A stretch of 64,000 nt of DNA from Cladobotryum mycophilum. Taxonomy: Eukaryota; Ascomycota; Sordariomycetes; Hypocreales; Hypocreaceae. Of this stretch, positions 33,022 to 46,387 are shown piece by piece. The notes beneath the pieces were generated by a model. That model made no database searches. It saw nothing but the letters and a program-made list of their open reading frames with translations, and had not been told where the DNA came from. The translations under genes and the position numbers were made by a program. The stretch lies in contig JAVFKD010000004.1 in assembly GCA_036429605.1 (NCBI GenBank), positions 4,278,001 to 4,342,000 of the forward strand. Direction: 5' to 3'. Every line of letters begins with the position of its first letter. The stretch's first letter is position 1.

Positions 33022-36000
33022 CTACGCAAACAACCACCTCCCTACAGCCTCCCTGAGTGAAAACGACGACTTTGTTGTTGGTCGCGCAACCTCCTTGGGC
33101 GCTCTCCTCGCCGCCCTCAACAACTTGGGAAACACAACCGGCAGCTCCCCTACAGTAGCCAAATACGCCGCAACAAGCGCATCCATCCCCTCCGCCTCCG
33201 CCCTCCTAGCCCACTCCTCCAGGCTCACCGTCTGGAACGTCTCGCCAGTCTCCTGCTCAAGAGAGCCCTTCATGTCGTCCACCGCAATCTCTAGGTCCCC
33301 GCTCTGGTACATGTACTTGACCAGCCCATCCGGGTACGCGCTATCATTCTTCACCTCTTCGATGATGTCGCCCGCTACCTGCTCCACGTCCACAAAGTCC
33401 AGCGTGCCTCTCCATGCGGGGGAAGTGGGCGCTAGGCGCAGCTGCTTGGAGAAACCGAGCATGTTGGTCATCAGGTCCAGAGCCGGCGCGTCTTCTCCCG
33501 TGATGCTGCTGGGGCGATGGATCCATATGGGGATGGAGAACTTCTCGCTCACTCGCTCCAGGAAGCGCTCGCTGGCCCACTTGCTCGCCGTGTAGCCATC
33601 TGAGCCGTCCCGCGGTGGCTCGAAACTTGCTACCGACGTCTCTCCAAACGATTCCTGGCCGGAAAGGTGAGCGACGCTGGCAGAGGAAACAAAGTGGATG
33701 GGAATGCGTTGAGGGAGACAGAGCCTGACTAGCTCGCGCGTGCTCCCGACGTTTGTCTTTGCCAGGGTTCGGTACGTCTTCATGAACGAGACGTCTGCCC
33801 CGTTGTGGATCACGGCATCTGTTTCGGCGAAAATCTCTCGGGCGACGGACTCGGAAAGGCCTAGTCGTGGCGCGTTGAGGTCGCCTATGTGTAAGTGGAC
33901 CTTGGGATCGGAGAATATGGCGGGGAGATCAGAGCGACGCCGGCGAAGAGCGATTGCGTGGATCTTGTCAATGTGGGTGTCTTGAAGCATCTGGCGCAAA
34001 AGGGCTTTCCCGAGGAATCCTGTCGCCCCGGTGATGACTACCGTCTTATACGGCAGGCCTTGGTCTTTGGGTGCCGCATCAATATCAATGTCGTAGAGGT
34101 CATCAGTCAAAGCAGTCTCTTGCTCCCAATCAATCTGGTTGGTCGCAACGTTGGGGGAAATTGATGATGCTGTGGGTGCACTCGATATGTCGACAGAGGG
34201 GGTATAGCCGGTCTTGGTAGTTGCTGAAATAGAATCCGCTGCAGGATTAACCATGCGAGTCATATGACCAAGCGTAGAGTTCTCAAAAAGCTGTATCAAA
34301 GGGATATCCACACCAAAAGCCGCCTTGATCTTCATTTGTACCTCGACAAGCGCCAAGGAGCTTCCCCCAACGTGGAAGAAGTCGGCCTGTGAATCGATAC
34401 GATACAGTGACGAGATTTCGTTGCCTAGGACCTCTAGCCAAATTTCCCTCAATCTTGTTGCCGCGTCTTGCGTCTGCGGGATTGCGGTAGCCTCCTTTCT
34501 TGAAGCAGTCAGGGAAGTTCTGAAATGGCCTTGCGATCAATCTTGCCAGAGTGGTTGGTTGGTAGGTGCTCCAACGCAATGGCAATGGCAGGCTGCATAT
34601 ACTGTGGGACAGGCAGGGAAGTTCTCAAATTTTCTAGGAACGACTTCTGATCTCCGGAGAATGCTGCAGACAGAACGACGTGAGCGACAAGGTAATCTGT
34701 TCCACCCGAGTTGCGAACAGAAAGAATCGCCTCTCTGACCGCCCCGTTGGCTTGTTTTATCATGACTGCTTCAATGTCGCAAAGGTCGATGCGGATCCCA
34801 CGGAGTTTGACCTGCGTATCGCCGTCGATTCTTCCCTCGAGCATAAGGCGCCCATCCGGAGTGAGATAGCCGCGATCACAACTCTTATGCATCGTGGTCC
34901 ACCGGTTCTGGACGTATTCTGCTGGCGCAAAGTCATCTACCAGGAATCGCTCGTCATTTAGCGCATCGAGGTTGAGATAGCCTTGACCGACACCCGCTCC
35001 GCCGATATAGATCTCCCCTGAGATACCCATAGGGACTGGTTGCTTTTGATCGTCTAGGATGTAGACGGAGTAATTGGGGAACAGCTTGAAGGGGGTAGCA
35101 AGAGTATCTTCTGTCTCATAGTTTACCTCGGCGGTGCCAATAACAAGCGTGGTCTCTGTTGGTCCGTAGCCATTCACAAGCTTGAGATTCTTCTTTGCAA
35201 GATTTCGGAACCCTTCTATCAAGGTGGGAGTTAGTGCTTCCCCGCCGGCCATGGCAAACTGCCACTTGGAGTTGCGCAAGGCTCCAATATCACCGTAGCG
35301 GAGCCAACTGATCAACTCGGACGGTGTGGCCTGGGTATAATTGATCTCTTCCGAAACGATAAGCCGCGAGATGGCGAGAGAGTCTCCCCGCAGCTCTTTT
35401 GGTAGGATGAAAAGGGAACCGCCATTCGCTAATGCGACAAAAGTCTGCGACATGGACATGTCAAAGCTCCAAGCGCTGTGTTGCAAATGGGCTCCTGTAC
35501 CGGATGGGATCTGCCATATGGTCGCGGAGGACTCGACCTGGTTGCGCCAGGATGAGTGACTCAATCGAATGCCCTTTGGTTTGCCCGTAGAGCCGCTCGT
35601 GTACAAGATGATTGCCGTTCCATCAGGTGTAGCATGGTTGGGAACTGTCGCTGAGCTCTTGGCCAAAACCAGAGACACATTGATCTTTTTGAACCCAGAC
35701 CCTAATTGAGTCAAGGCCGTTTGGTTGGGTTTGTCGTAGACTATTGCATCGAATCTACCGTCCTCTACCATGGAGGCGAGTCGAGGAATAGTCAAGCGTG
35801 ATTCAAGCGGCACAAAGACGGCACCGATGCGGAGTATTGCTAGCAAGGTGCAGATAAAGTCAATTGCAGGATCCTGGAAAACGCCGATTATTGAACCCTG
35901 GCCGAGACCATTGGATATCAAGGTTGCAGCGATGGCATTGGTACGTCCCGCCATTTGGTCGTAAGTAAACCTGGCCGTGCGAGTCTTCAGCGCGACCCTT

Positions 36001-39000
36001 GAGCCATACGATTTGATAGTCTCATCGACTCGGTGAACCAGTGTTTCCGGCCACTTGGCAATGTGCGTTGGACCCTTGCCTACATCTAGTGCCTGCTGAA
36101 CGGCTTGGGGATCGTAGAGCGACGGCCTGCTAATGCGCAAAGCGGGATTCTTGGCAAATGCTTTGAGGAGAGCAGTGTAGCTGTGCGCAATCACACCCAC
36201 GTCGGCTTCGGTGTAGAGCGAACTCTGGCCAGCAAGGTAAATGACCACGTTGCCTGGGCTTGCAAGAATATCTAGGCTGAGGTCATAAGCAGTCTGGCCT
36301 CCATTAAATTGAACAGCTTCACTGTCACAGCCACAGAATTGCCGCTTCTCCTGAACGCCTTGCCTGTAATTGATAAAGGCTTGGAACAATGGGCTCATGG
36401 TAGATGTTCGCGGTGCATTCACCTCCGTGAGAAGCAAATCGAAAGGCACCTTACTGTTTGCGAGCGCCGTAGTGACCTTGGAACGAGCCTCTTTTAGGGA
36501 ATCGCTGAAAACCTGGGAAGCCTGTTGATGAAAGCGGAGTGGGAGAATGTTCAAGAAGAAACCAACGCTCTGTGACACCAATTCGTTGTTTCGACCACCA
36601 TCGGCCATTCCAATGCAGACATCAGCGACCTTGCCTCCAGCCAGTCGGTAGAGGAGGACCTTGAATGTCGCGAGATAAAAGTTAAAAGGACTGGTCTTGG
36701 TTCTCTTGCAAACATTCTCAATCTGCAACGACAACTCAGATTCAAGCTCAAACTTGACCGTGTTACTGCCATATTTTGAGAGAGGCGAACGAGCTGTCTT
36801 CCTTGATGGCGGTAGTATCGGTAGTGGTTCGGGCATGTCCGCAAACTCGGATTTCCAGAATGCAAGCTCATTGTCCCACTGGCCTTCGGCAAGCTCTTTG
36901 TGTTGTAGGAGAGAGAAATCTGGATACTGAATGTGGACCGGCGGGAGGGGTTTCCCATCGTATAGCTGCTGCAGGTCCTTGATAATGACCTCGAGGCTTA
37001 TCCCATCCATGTTAATGTGGTGGTATCCGATAATGAGCTGATTCAACCTCTCCGATGACGACAGCAGTACCATTCTGATCATCTCACCGCGGCCAATATC
37101 GTACTGATGGGTCCTTATTCGCTCGTATTCACTGGCAACGTTTGTCTCACCGCGAATGTGCTCCAAACTGAGAAGTGACTTTTTGAGTACCGCTTGCATG
37201 GGCCGGTTATGGTTGTCGGTGAAGAATGCAGTGCGCAGAGCTTCATGGCGTCGGCCCAGATGGTGAACAGCCCTCTTGAAGCGTTCAATGTCTAGTTTAC
37301 CGCTTAGTCGGATAGAGGTAGTAATATTGAACGTGGTCTGGTCCTCGAGGTATGATTTCAGGAACCAGAATCGTGTCTGGCCAAAGGACATGGGCACCAC
37401 CCTCTCAAAAGCGGTGTCGTCTGGCTTCGAGAAGTACTCATCCATGGTTGAAATTGGTGTGATTGCGGAAGTTCTGGACTTGCGAAATGAAGAATTATCA
37501 GAGTCGGAGTCGAATGGGCTATCATTGCTGGTCCGTCCTGATCTCGTGCTTCGTGCAAATTCGCTTGGAGTGCTTGTGCCGAAGCCAACTTTCTTCGCTC
37601 TCAGCACATCAAAAATAGGAGCAACTGGCTCGACTGAAGTTTGGCTAGAGAGTACAGGAGACTCTGTAGAGCCATCAGATGCCGTAACGCCCGACTCTGA
37701 GACATCCGTGGAGTCTTGTTCTTTTTCTTCTCCCTCATCCTCGTCGTACGAAATGAACTCTCCCCTATCCAAATCGCTTGGTTTCTCTTCATGCACTGGG
37801 ATTGTCTGCTCAACCGCCATCGCTGCCTTGAGTGATGAATCAATTTCCTTTCCCATGTTGGGGATAAAAGCCTCAGAGAGCTTCTCTTGAGCAGCGGCGA
37901 CCATTTCAGCGACGGTGAATCCGCCCAGAATTTTGAGCACTGGCATCTCGACATTCAACTCCTTTATGAACCAACTTCTGATGTCGACAGCAACGAGGGA
38001 ATCCAGACCCAATTGATCGGCATTCATGTTGATGATCGAGACGGACGCATCTATTTGCAGTGAAGACTTCAGTTTGGCTACCAAGCTTTCTTCAATCGCC
38101 TCCCTTGCCTCCTCGGGTGTGGTAGCAAGGAGTAAGCGCGACTTGACCGTCACGTTTTGCTTCGACATCACTGCCCTGGCGCCCTGCTCCTCGGGCCAGA
38201 GAACACAGTGAGAGAACTTTGGATTGTGAAACCACGTAACCTTGTCGGCGTCATCCATGTGAGCAAGACGCAATCCCGTCATGATCTCAGGAATATCTGT
38301 CGCATCGGGCCGGCCTGCGACAATGGCTTCTGCAAAGATTTGGTGGAAATCTTGCTCCGACATGAATACGTTGCCCATGTGAGTGAGGTACTCTTGCTGG
38401 GCAATCGTGAGCTGACGGGTGACATAACCGTTGCCTATGATGGTGCCAATATTAATCACCGAGCCAGCAACGCCTCGCTTTCTTCGCTGAGCGGCAAGAG
38501 AAGCCATGTATGCGTTGGCTGCAGCATAGATCGACTGTCCTTGATTGCCCGTTACATATGCCATGGAAGAAAAGAAGACAAAAAACTCCAGATCGGCATT
38601 GGCAAACAAATCTTCGAGAATAATAGAGCCGTTGACCTTAGGTCCAAGAACCCTCTGCACCTTGGCGGGATCAAGATCTACAAACATGGTATCGGCGAGC
38701 ACCATAGCGCCCTGAGCGATGCCACCAATGGGAGGGAGCTCTTCGCGAATTTTGTTGTAAATGGCAGAAACGGATTCCCGGTCGGTAATGTCGCTAGAAT
38801 AGAGTCTGACGATGGCACCCTGTGATTTGATGTGCTCCTCCCATTTGGGGTCCACCTGGGGATTGCGACTTGTAATGACAATGTACTTTGCACCGTGCTT
38901 GATCATCCACTCACAGAGTGAGAGACCGAGGCCTCCACTAAGACCAACTAGCCAATACGTCTTTTCAGAAGAGAAGAGCGGATCTGAATCTATTGGTGTT

Positions 39001-42000
39001 ATCTGAACTGGAACCGTGTCCGATACCCAGCTGAACAATGTTGCATCGAGAGAAGGTTGATTGTCAGGAGAGATGTCAGAAGCACTGATGACTGATGGGG
39101 CTTTTTGTACCGTGCTCATATCATGAGCGTAGACAAAGGCAGAACGAAGTGTTGAAGGAATAAAAGCCATTGAAGTAAAAGTATCCAGTCTTGATTCCTT
39201 GGAGGTGAGAGATTCTGTAAACAGAACCTTGCCACTTGCGGGCAGGCATTCTACGACATTAGTAGCGAGAACACCCTGATTTCTGTCCACGACTAACAAT
39301 GAAATCTCTCTAGGCAATGCAAACTGAATCGTACGTCTGGGGGAATTTGCGTGTAAATAAACCCAGTTGCTACCTTGGACATCAACCTTAGTTGTCAAAA
39401 ACACCATTGTGATGCCCCTCTCAGCCCCCAAGCGTGACAACGCGGTAGCAGAGGTCTCATCTGGCTCAACTAGAACTAATGTTTCGCCACTAGATACTCT
39501 AGACAAAATATTGAGAGCAATTAGATTGGTTCGAAGGGCTGTCATGACGCGCAACGCTTCATCCGTGCCCATGCTGTAAGGCACTGTCCAGGAGCTGAAG
39601 ACCCGGACAACGGAGTTGCTTTTTGGCGAAAGCGCAATGACTTGCTCCTTTGTCTGCGTGTTCTTTCCCAAGACAAGATAGGCATAATCCATGCCGTTGA
39701 CTCCAATGGCATCAATGGTGCTGTGACTGACTTCCAGCTGTACTCTTCCGTCCACAGCAAGGGTAGCGGTATCGACAGGCCCTTCATCAAGGATCTCATA
39801 CAACCTCCCAGACCATTGAAGGCTCAAGTTTGCTTTCGTTGGCTGGGTATCCTGTGTAATGAGGCGTCTGGAGGAGTTGTACCGAGCATTGCGGACTGGG
39901 TTTGGCATCAACCGCGGTATCACGGCATTGCCTCTGTTGAATGCGATTTCAGGTTCCACGGACCAAAGTAGGTTACTAGCCTCGCCATCTTGCTCCCAGA
40001 CGCCGACGGCCTCAAACTGCAGAAGCCTCTCCATGATGTTCTTGGCGGATGGCTCAGTAGCTGCATCGAAGTCGAGTGACTGGAGACGCAAATGTGTCAT
40101 CTCCAGCTTTGCCACTCTTCCTAGCCCAACAGACATGTTTTGATACGGGTTGCTGTCTCTAGCTCCTTGGGTAGCCCATAGACAAGTTCTGGATTGTTTG
40201 AAGAGTTGCTGCACACCCTTGAGAACATCCTCGCTCATATCTTGGAAGATAGGTTCATCTAGGTCAGTCAGCACAAGAGCCGTACCCATGAAGGGAACTT
40301 CGGCCGTGCTGAGTTCCGCAAAAGACCTGACCGTCGAAACCTTTTCATAAAAAGGCTCTAGGGAAGCCGCAGAGTCGCTTACCAGCTGCGAGACCCTGGC
40401 CGTACTGCCACCGACAATGGTTAAATGTGGCCCAACAAGCTTCACAGACTTTGAAGTTAATGGCTCTCGTAGAAAGTTGACATGATCATCCACAGCTTGA
40501 GCTGTAATAACCGCCAACGAGATGGGGAGCTTTTCTTGACGAGGCACGATGGCATCAACTCCAGAAAAGCCAGCCTTCTTCATGCACTCGCTCCACTCAA
40601 TCTCTGACATGCAGGGAGATAATTTGCGACCGTCATCGTAACCCATCCACCATCCAGGGAGAGAGCCAAAAATGAGACCAGTACGCATCTCTATGTAGTC
40701 GCCGAGCTCGAGCATGATCAGGTATCCTCCAGGTTTAAGAAGGCGTCGAACATTACGCATCGTAGCCTCCATCTCGTGCGTAGCATGCAGCACCAGCGAT
40801 GCAACGATGAGATCGTACGAATGTTCCGTAAAGCCCTGCTCAACGGGATCCTTCTCAATGTTGAGAGCCTTGAAGGACATCTTGGATTCAGTCTCGCGGA
40901 AAACCTCGCGTGCCTTTTCGAAGAAACCTGCCGAGACGTCCGTATAGGTGTAGGAACCAAATTGCTTTCCCAGTTTCTTAAAAATTCTCTTTGTCGCGCC
41001 TCCAGTGCCTGCACCGACTTCAAGGATGTTCATGTGCGGATGCCGATGGCTGAATTGGACCACCTGCTCAGCCAGACTTTCTGTGTACTCGTCGAAGCCC
41101 ACGGCATGGACATAAAAGTCATTGAGGAGATTATCCTCCCTCATGTACTCCAGCATAGTGGTCTCACCACGAATGACAGGAATCAAGTGTTCCCCCACCG
41201 CGTGCATCAACTTCATGTCCAGACTATCGGGGTATTTGTGGATGATTGCCAACACTTGTTCATGGGTATCGTATAGCCATTCGCGGTTGATGAACTGCTC
41301 GGTACCTCGTTTGACATTAGCCACAGTGTGATCAATGTACTCGAAAAATATCTTGTGATGCGATTGCGCGTTCTCTCGGTCAGCCCTGGTAGCAGCCTCA
41401 TCCAGATGACGGAGGTAATAAAAGGCCACTCTCTCCACGTCAAAGCAGAGATCTGCTTTTTCTTGCATGTCTGGTCGACTAGCCTCTGCAAGCTCTCTGC
41501 TTGGTGTCTCAATATCCCATTTTGTCTCCAAGAAGAGAGGAGAGTCATTCGCTGCCGTCTCATTCGCAAGTGGTTTGGTATGCAAGCCCTCGAGCTGCAT
41601 GAGGGCATTCCCACCTTGCTCATCGTAGATGTCAACATCTCCTTCGATCTCAGATGATCGGTCGCTGGTGGTAGTAGACTTGAAACGAAGTAGAGCTTCC
41701 TTCCCAGCATAGCGCTCACAGAGAACAGGGTTCAGCTTAATCTTCCTGATGCCGGTAGGTAAATGGACGGACCGTAGTCTGCCATCGTTGGGATAGCAAT
41801 ACGCAAGGATGATTGACTGAATAGCATTATCAAAGGTCGCCGGGTGCATCAAAAGTTCATGCGCAGGGTCAGTGCTTGATGGATTTCGGATGGTCCCTGT
41901 TGCTACGCCCATTCTCCGCTTCAGTGATCCCAGAGCCTGGAACGGGCCTGTGTAGCCGAAGCCGAGTTTACCCAAGGAAGCGTAGAAGCGGTCCGGATCG

Positions 42001-45000
42001 ACATCAATCATGTTGAAATCAGAACTCGGACTGGGTGGAAGGAGATCATCGTTTGGTTCTCCCATTATTATTCGAATCTTTCCGGAGGCGTTGAGATCCA
42101 TAGCACCCGAATTTTTAGAAGAGGCGGAATAAAAGGAGAAGGCGCTGCTCCAATAGATAGCATCTGAATGGACATCTGTGAGTGTAAACTGGGTCTCGAC
42201 GCTTGAATATTCGTCGTTGAAGGCAATAGCCTGGCCAATAATGAAATCTTCAATTTCAATCTCCTTTATGGGCTGCCCTTGTATCGCAAACTTGACGGCT
42301 TCTATGGCAGCGGAAACATAACCTGCTGCGGGGAAGACCATCTGCTCCTGGATCTGATGGCCCGCCAACCAAGGAATCTCCCTCGGTCGGAGCATGTTTC
42401 TCCATCTATGTTGCTTGGCAGTGCCATCAGGACACTTGGTTCCAAGAAGCTCGTGGGTCGGATGTGTCTTCGTGCGATTGGCGGCATACTGACGTGATTC
42501 ATGCCAGAACGCACGCTCGTGGTCCCAGGCGTATGATGGGAGATTTGGGACTAGACGGGGATTGGGAGCACCTGGCCCGGCCATGAACTTATCGAACGAG
42601 TTGTAGTCAACCGCATTCTCGCCCAGAGCTTGCCAGAGATAGCCCAGGCCCTCTGCAAATGATTGGTTATCTGGTCTTGCACGGCTCAGGAGTCCCGTGT
42701 AAGGAATGGATCCTCCCAGTACCTCCTGAATGACCTGTAGAGCTGGGCCTTTGAGTGCAGGATGAGGTCCGCATTCGATAGCAATGTCGAATGGACCCCT
42801 ATCAGCCAGTGCAAACTCTAGTGCTTGTGAAAACAAGACGGGCTTGCACATGTTGCTGATCCAGTATTCGCTGTCTATCTCGCGACGATAATCCGACGCA
42901 TCTTCGCCGTAAACACTGGAGATCCACGCTGTACCATTCCGCGGCGGACGTAGGACCTTGATTCCACAATCAGCGAGGGATTTGCGATACGCATCAGAGC
43001 ATGGCAACATATGGTGTGAGTGATATGCTTTATCGACTTTCAACAAGCGCGCAAATTTCTTCTCATCCTCCAATACTTCCTTTGCTCGTTCGATGGCATC
43101 CAAGTCGCCAGACAAGGTGAGGCTTGCAGAGGAGTTACTCGCGGCGATACCAATGCGACCTCTAAATGCAGGCAAATCGCAAAGCTCCTGAGCATCGTCA
43201 AATGACGTCCCAACCGCCATCATCGCACCCTGCTCCCCTTTGGGACCTTCGGCCAGATGCAAGTGTAGACCACGATAATACGCGATCCGGATAGCATCGC
43301 CGGCAGAGATGTAGCCCGCGGCATAAGCAGCACCAATCTCACCAGATGAGTGACCTACAACAGCTTCAAACCCCACCCCTGCACTGCGAAGCAAATCCAC
43401 CAGCACAACTTGCACTGCAGTGCATAGCGGTTGGCTGATTTCAGCTTCATTGACACGAGATGTCTTCTCATCAGCCAGAATCTCGCTCTTGAGGGAAAAC
43501 GATGGGCCGTCTGGGAGTTCTGCGAGGCTTCGCTCCAAGTGATCCAGAATGGAGACCACCTTTGGCGAACTGGCTAAAAGCTCGGCACCCATACGTTTCC
43601 ACTGGGCGCCTTGGCCAGTGAAGACACCAAGAACTCGTGGCTTCGAAGACGGCGACTTTGGTGGCACGGGGATAAGTGTAGTTTTATCTGCCTCGGATCT
43701 TTCACGCAATCCTTGGCTGAGCTGCATTGCCGTGGATCCAAATACCGAGGTTCGAACCGTAAAAGTCGAACGACGGGTGTTTAATGTCGAGGCAAGGTCG
43801 CGTAGATTGATAGATGGGTTCTCTTCAAGGTGATCTGCATATTGCCGCAACATCACCCTCAGTGCGCTTTCTGATGCAGCCGAGAAATTCAGCGCAACAT
43901 GTACGGTAGAGTTGGAAACGTCCTCTGACGAGGCTTCAGAAGCACTTGGCTCGTATGCTTCGAGGATTGCGTGCGCGTTACTACCACCAAAGCCAAAGCT
44001 ATTCACACTCACACGTCGCACAGCGCCCGGAGCAAGATCTGGCCATGATACTGCCAGATTATGAATCTGGAGGTTACCATAGAAAGGCTTTACTTTTGGG
44101 TTGATCTTATCAAACAGGAGATTGGGTGGTATAACGCCAGACTGCAAGGCGAGGCTACCCTTGATCAGAGCTGCCAATCCGGCGGTACCCTCTGTGTGAC
44201 CAATGACTGTTTTGATGGATCCAACAGCCAGGGGCTGGATGCCGGAGTGTTTGTCTTGTAGATTTAAATCATGACCAAAAAAAGCCGTATGTATGGCTTC
44301 TGCCTCCACAGGATCGCCCGCCGGCGTACCAGTTCCGTGCGCTTCAAAGAACTGGGGCCTGTCACTCGGCTTGGAAAGGTCCAGACCAGCTTGTTTGTAC
44401 GTCGCCCTAATAAGAGCCGTCTGGGCCGTTGGACTCGGCATGGTGATTCCCTTTGTTTTGCCGTCTTGATTCACCTGCGTCTCGCGAATCAGGCACTCGA
44501 TGTGATCGCCATCACGGATGGCCTGGGATAGCGTCTTCAACACCACTGCCGCAATGCCGTCTCCTCTGGCATATCCATTCGCTTTCTCATCCCACATTCG
44601 ACTACGGCCTTCGGGGCTGAGCATTTTCAGCTTCGACTCCGCAATGTACTGGTCTGGGTTAAGCAGGAGATTTGTTCCTGCAGCCACAGCGACATTCGTG
44701 CCGTCTCCAGAACGTAGAACCTGCACGGCTTGATGTACCGCCACCAGGCTCGACGAACAGGCCGTATCGATCGTCATAGAGGGACCATGCCAGTCAAAAA
44801 AGTAGGAAATTCGATTTGATACAATGGATCTGGCCGTTCCGGTAGCAAAGTATGTAGGAAAGTTCTCCTGGTCGTTTCCAAGCATATCAGCGTAGTCGTT
44901 CGACATGAGCCCGACATACACAGCCGTCTGAGAGCCTCTCATCTGGCTAACGGTAAGTCCAGCAGCTTCTATCCCTTCATAAACCGTCTCCAGCAACAGC

Positions 45001-45311
45001 CTCTGTTGCGGGTCAATCGAGTTTGCCTCCACCGGCTTGATACCAAAGAATTGCGCATCGAAGACACGTATGTCTTCATCCAGCATGTATGAATGCCGTA
45101 CATTCGATGTACCGTGGTGCATGTTATCAGGATGGTAGAAACCATCGACGCTGAACCTGTCTGGCGGGATCTCCTTCAGAACATCCTGGGGTTGTTGAAG
45201 CAGCTCCCATAGCTTCGATGGTGAATTCGATCCGCCTGGGAAACGACAAGCCGAGCCAACTATGGCAATCGGCTCACGGATCGTTCCTTGCTTAGCCTCT
45301 TGATTTGTCAT
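33022..45311 (-). CDS. Hybrid highly reducing PKS-NRPS megasynthase, one apparent frame break
   Basis: Builds a methylated reduced polyketide and joins it to an amino acid. Start at 45311 (MTNQEAKQ), because REPIAIVGSACRFPGG follows at once; a longer frame opens at 45407. About 4,096 residues, no introns. Order: KS (Cys ~185 in DTACSSS), AT (Ser ~655 in GHSSG), DH (His ~985 in LAGHQIQEQ), cMeT (LEVGAGTGG ~1431), degenerate ER region, KR (GLSGGLG ~2125; Tyr ~2261 in YAAAN), ACP (GLDSL ~2436), acidic/Ser-rich linker, C (HHINMDG ~2763), A (TSGSTGKPKG ~3237, NGYGPTET ~3378), T (GGSS ~3649), R (TGATGFLG ~3759, GYTASK ~3905). No working ER, so the trans-ER at 51353 is needed. One base is missing at the G run 34512-34514, cutting the frame just before the last T and R domains. 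The R triad Ser-Tyr-Lys is kept, favouring reductive release. Confidence 0.93.
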
Positions 45312-46387
45312 TGCTGTATTGTAGTCGTAGCTTGGGGTTGTTGAATTGTCCCTTTTGATACTGGAGCCAAGTCTATAAGGAAGAAGAGTGTATACACAAG
45401 TAGTCAAATCTATAAGCTAACTTGGTTCCTGTGTTTTGGAGGGCACAACTTATCTGCAAATAGACTACACAATGCGCTCGCCGCCTTGAGGGTGAAAGAG
45501 ATGACTTTGCCACCCCCAACATCCATCATAGTGCTCGGAGCACCGATAATTCGTCAGCCGGAAGATCTGATAGGGTCAGAACAGCTTTCGGAAGATGACT
45601 CGAGCTGCTAGAGTTGTGGACAATCTAGTCAGAGAGCCAGCAGCCAACAGCCAACAGCTCCGAGGTTTATTCGGACATTCATTAGGAGAACAAGTCTCCC
45701 GGTGTGGCTTTCGGATATCTTACAGCCAAGGCTACGTTTGTAGCACACTTCTGTTTGTGATCCTTCTGCCATGTGCATGCGGCTGTTTCCAAAAGGAGTC
45801 ATATTCAGTCGCTTCCGAAGCTGACGGCATTGTCTAGACCCCACGATATACTGACACGGCGACACAAAGTAGATGCTAGACTGAATCCTCTTCCCCGCTC
45901 CAAGATAAGCTTCTTTGCGAGAGTTTCAAGGCGTTATTCCCCTGCATATGAGATGTTCTCTCCTGCAATGTAGTACGCATTGCGCTCATTGATCTGAAAC
46001 ACCACCACAGGTCAATGTCGTCGGATGCTGTTACGTTCTTTAAAATAGACAGTTATGAAAGATAAAAAAAAATAAGTTTCATCTAATCCTGAATTAAACT
46101 AGAAAGTCCCGTGAAACCCACCATGAAGCTTCATGACGCCTTCGTGATGGTGTAGTCACGACATCGTACGAGAATAACCAGATCTACCCTATAAACCATT
46201 TGAGAGCAAAATAATGACAAGCCATGGATGCAAAAGCTTTGTTACCTCAAATTCTATTCACAATGTTCTGTGAAAAGTTCAAGACTATGCTTTATCTTAC
46301 TCGTCTGTCATCTAATTGACAGTATTTGCTCCGTTACAATCATAGTCCCCACGTCGCTTCTCATCTTCATCATATTCTCTGTCAAAT
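45312..46387. other. PKS-NRPS promoter region and P450 3' flank
   Basis: About 1.1 kb. It holds the palindrome at 45535 and several half-site-like TTCGGA or TTCCGAA words (near 45587, 45670, 45712 and 45812). No gene is supported; a plus-strand frame at 45595-45837 has no coding character. Confidence 0.5.
45535..45546. promoter_or_regulatory. TCGG-N4-CCGA site upstream of the PKS-NRPS gene
   Basis: TCGGAGCACCGA lies 224 bp upstream of the chosen start codon of the megasynthase. Both half-sites are complete; the four-base spacer is AGCA. Confidence 0.55.

Noticed and set aside
33022..34452. The T-R part as a separate gene with its own start
   Set aside because: The upstream frame runs into it without a promoter gap, and the carrier domain is exactly what the A domain lacks; a one-base break is simpler.
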